Shown here: one piece after another, positions 21,235 to 64,000 of the stretch
Layout: each line of letters starts with the position of its first letter
Position numbering within the stretch: the first letter of the stretch is position 1
Assembly (NCBI GenBank): GCA_964035015.1
Contig: OZ035998.1
Location: 14,153,458-14,217,457 of the forward strand
DNA from: Corallium rubrum
Taxonomy: Eukaryota; Cnidaria; Anthozoa; Scleralcyonacea; Coralliidae
Reading direction: 5' to 3'
DNA length: 64,000 nucleotides
Made by a program: the position numbers and the translations under genes
Notes under the pieces: model-generated
Told to the model about the DNA's origin: nothing
What the model saw: only the letters and a program-made list of their open reading frames with translations
The model's database searches: none

Positions 21235-23550
21235 ATGGGAGAAACTAAAATCAATAAATGGGCGCAATTTGTTTGCTTTAAATCAAGTATCTCTATTGAA
21301 AAAGAATTATTCCAAGAAACCTGGATCCCACGTGCCAAGGCTTTCCGAGCACGTGGCATTGAGTCGATCATTTTGTCGCAAAAAGCAAATGTTAAAGATG
21401 ATTTAAGTGATTGTATCTTTATTTCCAAGACTTGGTGGGATTCCAAGGATGCCATAGAAGCTGCGTTTCCAGATGGCCTTAATTTTGCCTGTCAAGAGAT
21501 CTCGAAAAGAACTCCTATCGCTGCACCTCAGGTGAAGTATATATTGTGTTCTATGTATCCAAACTTGCCGGATTCAGGATTTCCATTTTCTCCAGCTTTC
21601 TCTGTCCTCTGCCGCACGTCTCTTTAGCGTGGAGTAGTGGTCATTACCCAAGCGATTGAGTAACACATTTTTTCTTGTGCTCTCCCGCAACTCTGATTAA
21701 AATCGTGTTTAGAAATGAATTCATATTTTTTAATGCACGCCAATGCGACTTGGCCGGTTAGACTGCAGTTTATTAACAGGTGCAAACGACACCGTCGCGA
21801 AATGTAGTTGTCCAAGGTTAGCGTACGGTTACTGGGTTTGTTTGAGTTAGGTAACCATAGACTAACCTGACCCACTAGCGAGTCCCTTAGTCAGAACTGT
21901 GACGTGCTTGGGTAGGGTGAGGTGTGCAGTGGCGGGTTAAGGGGAGGGGGGGGGCTGACTGGGCTAAAGCCAGGGGCCCGCGGCCTCACGGATCCTAGGG
22001 AGGCCTGGGGCCGCTTATGTCTTATTAAAAAAGAATGCCCCAAGGGGGCCCAATCAGAAATACAGCCAGGGGCCTCAGGTACCCTTAATCCGCCTCTGGA
22101 GGTGCGAACCACGGTTTTATTCACCTCTGGGGAAGCCCTAGCTTGGACTACCCTGCGAGTCAGAGCCGCTTTTCGACCTACTCATACAGGAATCGGGGGA
22201 AAGTGGCTCTGCCAACAAACTTGATCTTCGTAAGTTTGGGGCGAGTCAGTCAGGTTTTAAACTGGTCAAACAAGTTCTAATTATGAACAGGAAAATAGCA
22301 AGTAACGCGTTAGAGCCTGGACCCAAAATAGAATCTTGCCAACCGTTCACGCATGCTCAAAAAGAAAGCGAGTTTGTTGGCAGATGAAAGGGGCTCTGAC
22401 GTGCAGGGTACCCTCGGACAGAAATGAGTTAAACTTTCCATCTCCGAAAAGTTTCAAATAAATATACCTTTATAGGGGCATGTTTGGTAGCATAATTATA
22501 TTGTTTCCTGCTACTACCAGTGCTTGACGAAGGACGAAAGCACGTTTTATGTTTGTATATGACGATTTGGTCATATATGATGATTTGGTCATATGTTACG
22601 AACGGTGGCCGGGGGTCCCCAACAAGTAACAACAAAATCAAACGGACTGTAGTCCCCTTCAAGCGACCACCCTTGTTACACGGAGAAAGTGGAAAGTGGT
22701 CGCTAGTGGGAAAAAGCAACACAGTAGTCCAAAATAGTGAATGTGTAATGATATAAATTATTGCCTTTTTGTATCTACTGCGCATGCGAGTAGATACTAT
22801 GTCAGCAAGCAAGGTTTTCCGATGGTAGCTACGTAACAATAGAATATTCTTCGGGACCAAGCAAATTTCCGATCACGCCGAAGCGTGGCTACTTTTAGCT
22901 CATATTAAGCAACAATTGAATGATTTTCTAACAATTTGCCTTACTGGTCGCTGAAAACAATAGAAAGTGTCAAATGCTGAAAAGTGGCCGCGATCGCGTT
23001 TAAGAAATTTGAACATCGGTTGCTAATTCGAAAGAGTTTAAATTCTCCAACAGAATTTGACTAAGAAACAAAACGGTTCTTTGAAAAATGTAGCTTATAG
23101 ATCGCTTACGAGAAGAGGTGGTCGTTTACGAGAGTTGGAAGTGGTCACTATGAGAGAGTGGTTAGTGTATATTTTTTTGTTAACTTTTAGGCCGGTTGCT
23201 TTCAAGCGATTTCAACTAAACTTGGCGACCCCGATCTCAATCCGAACAGGCACGAAAGAATTATAGAAGATGAAATGAAAGTGTACGTCATGATCACGCA
23301 GCCCTTGTCACGTGACGACGTGATTGACAAAGGAGAAACGCTTTGTTTAGTGAAAGGATTTCAGAGTTATTGTATTTATGAACTGGACAAAGAATTCGCA
23401 GAAAATGTCAACGGATTTTACAGTTGGATTATCGAAGCCTACATTCAAAGTTTTTTCAAGGATTCTATGCTACAAGAGATATTAGATACAGACCAGTTTA
23501 AAGGCTGTGAGCTCGTTGTTCACCAAGATGTCGTTCAATTCACAATATGA
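21235..23550 (+). CDS. uncharacterised 218-residue protein, two exons
   Basis: Exon 1 is 21235-21531 (99 codons, ending GCACCTCAG before GTGAAG). Exon 2 is 23191-23550 (after TTTTAG, 119 codons and TGA). Both junctions are phase 0. I do not recognise the family. The first half alternates strand-like and helix-like segments: WAQFVCFKSS, a helix up to FRARG, IESIILSQ, then CIFISKTWW followed by a short helix. That is the order expected of a ferredoxin-like or dimeric alpha-beta-barrel fold; this is inference from pattern only. The second half has an acidic, aromatic-rich stretch (GFYSWIIEAYIQSFFKD near 170-186). There is no signal peptide or membrane segment, so it is probably cytosolic. An upstream non-coding exon is possible. 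No AATAAA lies close downstream. It is tail-to-tail with ABCF2. Confidence 0.7.
21927..22098. mobile_element. short non-autonomous hAT element with target duplication
   Basis: CAGTGGCGGGTTAAGGG opens it and the reverse complement of its end reads CAGAGGCGGATTAAGGGT. The flanking octamers GAGGTGTG (21919-21926) and GAGGTGCG (22099-22106) agree at seven of eight bases. The 172-bp G-rich body has no coding capacity. It lies in the intron of the 21235 gene. Confidence 0.75.
22150..22415. repeat. dispersed family C, copy 1
   Basis: ACCCTGCGAGTCAGAGCC, GGGGGAAAGTGGCTCTGCC and GGGGCGAGTCAGTCAGGTTT recur at 44485-44755, partly inverted. In both places two arms with GGCTCTGCCAACAAACTCG-like sequence face each other. 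Confidence 0.65.
22545..22595. repeat. ~20-bp direct duplication
   Basis: TATGACGATTTGGTCATATA is followed immediately by TGATGATTTGGTCATATG. The remaining intron to 23190 shows no further structure I can name. Confidence 0.6.
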
Positions 23551-24104
23551 CAGTTCCTTTTTTCCCCAGTTTTTTTAATTGTGAGCTACTACGACTGTCA
23601 ATGTTCACGTGGCAAAAATCCTGTACAACACCTATCATGTATAAATAGGTGCGAAATAAGTCACATATAAGCTATAGTTCCACGAAATGAAAAGACTGAA
23701 TGGTTTGTGTGCTAATTCTTATTTGCACAATATGATTTTCTTACAATGCCGATGTTCAAAACATGTTGTTGACTCAAGCAGGATTTAAATAGGAACTTTC
23801 GGGATTGATTTCCAATCAATTGGCGGACCGCTCTATCATACAAGTAATAACCCCTGGCGCAGAACGCTGGCTCAGTGCCCTTACGCCATAAGCATGCAAT
23901 GTTGCTTATACAACGTTTATATTATAAAGATTTTTTTAATTGTATGCAATTAGTTAAGGAGAGTGCAATACCACTGATTGGCTAGAACATCGAACACCTT
24001 GCTAAGCCGGGAGGGTTGCAGCTACCAAAACACGGTATGGCCGTTTCAGTTATTTCAAGCATCCCGTCCCGTTGGGTAAAACCGTATATGAAGTTAAATT
24101 GAAC

Positions 24105-24180
24105 CAGGTTCGAGTCCCGTCTGGAGGTCAGAGTTTTCTCTGAGTTTAACTTACGACAGCTTGTACAGCAAAAAACATAC
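24105..24180 (+). repeat. tRNA-derived SINE tail fragment
   Basis: GGTTCGAGTCC (a B-box) is followed by CAGAGTTTTCTCTGAGT and CAGCTTGTACAGCAAA, the same tail as in the palindromic element at 58781-59249. It lies between the tail-to-tail genes; 23551-24100 holds nothing else I can classify. Confidence 0.6.
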
Positions 24181-24447
24181 GAAAAAACAGAAACTTTGTT
24201 AAAAATTTGAACTGATGAATAAAACAAGCACCCCATTTCCAGCGACGGTAGACTTGCTACAAGTCAGTCTCTCTCTCTGACGGAAAAACGGAAAACGGGA
24301 GAGAAGGGGAGGGGAGGAAAGAGGGAATGGAAGTAAGAAAGAGGTACTCTACCAGTCGTTTAGACTCTCAAAGTCCCTACAAAGATTGATATCCCGAAGT
24401 AAGAGTTCACATCGCGCCCGAGTCAACAAAAAAAGTATCGGTGAATT

Positions 24448-24453
24448 TTTATT
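24448..24453 (-). terminator. candidate polyadenylation signal of ABCF2
   Basis: Minus-strand AATAAA about 200 bases after the ABCF2 stop. Another AATAAA at 24568-24573 is closer and equally possible; a third overlaps the stop codon. Confidence 0.4.
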
Positions 24454-24649
24454 GTACAATTCATATATAGCATTATTTATATCTTTAGTACATTAAACTG
24501 TCTGCCAAGATGCGCCAGACTAGGTTTTTACATGAAGTATCCTGGTGAAGAGAACTAGTTTGTCCAGTTTATTCATGCCGTCAATGCCAGTTGAAACGAC
24601 CAAGCTAATATTTTAGAAACCCAACGTATGCATGCAATTGTGATTCAAT

Positions 24650-36879
<12,230 letters not shown>

Positions 36880-37497
36880 ACTTGGTTTGAAAACACGCTT
36901 GGTTGCTTGAATGATTTGAATCAACTGAATGGGCACTAAAATATTTTTTTACTTTTCGCATGTCATTGCGCCATTTCCGAATCACGTGTCAATACAATTA
37001 AACGCACGTGCGTATGCAGTTACAGGGGGGGCATTCCCTTCAGTTTTTTCTCCAGAATAATCTTCTTTCAAAAATAATTGTAAAGATTAACTTTTTTGCG
37101 CAAAGTAACAAATAGCAAAATCTTTAAATACTATAATCTGTGTTTCGTTCATTTATAAATTGCTCTGTGGTTCCCTAGTATTCATAATCTCTAATTCTAG
37201 CTCTAACGGCTAACCCTAACTCTTTTGTGTTAATCTTGCAGTCTTTTGTAATCATGATTAAAACACATAATAAAGAACTAACAGTTTTCTATACCAGTAT
37301 ACCAGAGAACTCGACAACTCGTTCTAAATCCTGTATCAAGACGGATCAAGACGGTTTCCAATTTCAGTTTCCGCGTAGAGACTGCACGCAGGCTACCTCA
37401 CGCGTGTCCTGAAAAAGCGTGGTTACCAATACGCACGCGTTTTCACCGACGCGTTTTTGCGCCGTTCCCATGACGATGGATCACAGGGAAATGCAAA
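36880..37497. promoter_or_regulatory. shared bidirectional promoter of ABCF2 and CFAP221
   Basis: Only 618 bases separate the two divergent start codons, and the interval lacks the MITEs and microsatellites that fill the flanking introns. No TATA box is obvious; GC-rich ACGCGT/ACGCACGCG stretches lie at 37400-37460. GTTCCC-AT-GACGAT at 37464-37477 is a near match to the RFX X-box pattern RYYNYY-N1-3-RRNRAC (one mismatch), as might be expected for a ciliary gene. Transcription start sites are not known. Confidence 0.6.
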
Positions 37498-63884
<26,387 letters not shown>

Positions 63885-64000
63885 GTAAGTGGAGTTTTTT
63901 GTCTTTAATAATCAACTCGAATAAGAAATGGTTATGCTTTGCTTAATGCTAGTTTTCGTAAGATTGTCTCGATTGCCCGAATTGCTCCAAACAGAAAAAA

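Noticed and set aside
22429-22860. 143-codon minus-strand open frame
   Set aside because: It lies in the intron of the 21235 gene, has no recognisable motif, and contains the duplicated GATTTGGTCATAT segment.
36880-36936. Upstream in-frame ATG adding 19 residues to ABCF2
   Set aside because: The downstream MPSDAAKK start matches the conserved family N-terminus; the upstream extension does not.

Overview
This is eukaryotic, animal nuclear DNA. Genes are split by GT-AG introns, start codons sit in good Kozak context, and about nine tenths of the sequence is intron or intergenic repeat. The gene content (D-3-phosphoglycerate dehydrogenase, an ABCF2-type ABC-ATPase, a flavin amine oxidase and the ciliary protein CFAP221) fits a ciliated metazoan. 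AT-rich introns crowded with hAT remnants, fold-back MITEs and microsatellites suggest a marine invertebrate. A cnidarian is my best guess, and a sponge is not excluded; this is inference, as no lineage marker was read directly.

Layout. (1) 1-3777 is mainly repeat, including a hAT element with an intact 8-bp target duplication (725-1918). It probably lies in the first intron of a flavin amine oxidase gene whose first coding exon is at 3778-3904 on the minus strand. (2) 3905-7001 is a divergent intergenic region holding a 1.36-kb pure hexanucleotide array and several MITEs. (3) 7002-19502 plus: a complete ten-exon PHGDH gene encoding 532 residues. (4) 21235-23550 plus: a two-exon gene for a 218-residue protein I do not recognise. 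(5) 24650-36879 minus: a complete eleven-exon ABCF2 gene encoding 600 residues. (6) 36880-37497: a compact 618-bp shared promoter. (7) 37498-63884 plus: 21 coding exons (734 codons) of CFAP221/PCDP1, whose 3' end lies beyond the window.

The genes do not form a functional cluster. PHGDH starts serine synthesis, ABCF2 is a translation- or ribosome-associated ATPase, and CFAP221 belongs to the ciliary axoneme. The notable arrangement is the head-to-head ABCF2/CFAP221 pair. The rest of the interest is in the repeat landscape: a 378-bp palindrome with 186-bp identical arms, a 64-bp palindrome flanked by 9-bp direct repeats, an inverted pair of tRNA-like sequences, symmetric nested microsatellites, and two related minisatellites in neighbouring genes. 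Exon boundaries were assigned by hand from splice signals, frame continuity and remembered family sequences; no database search was run.
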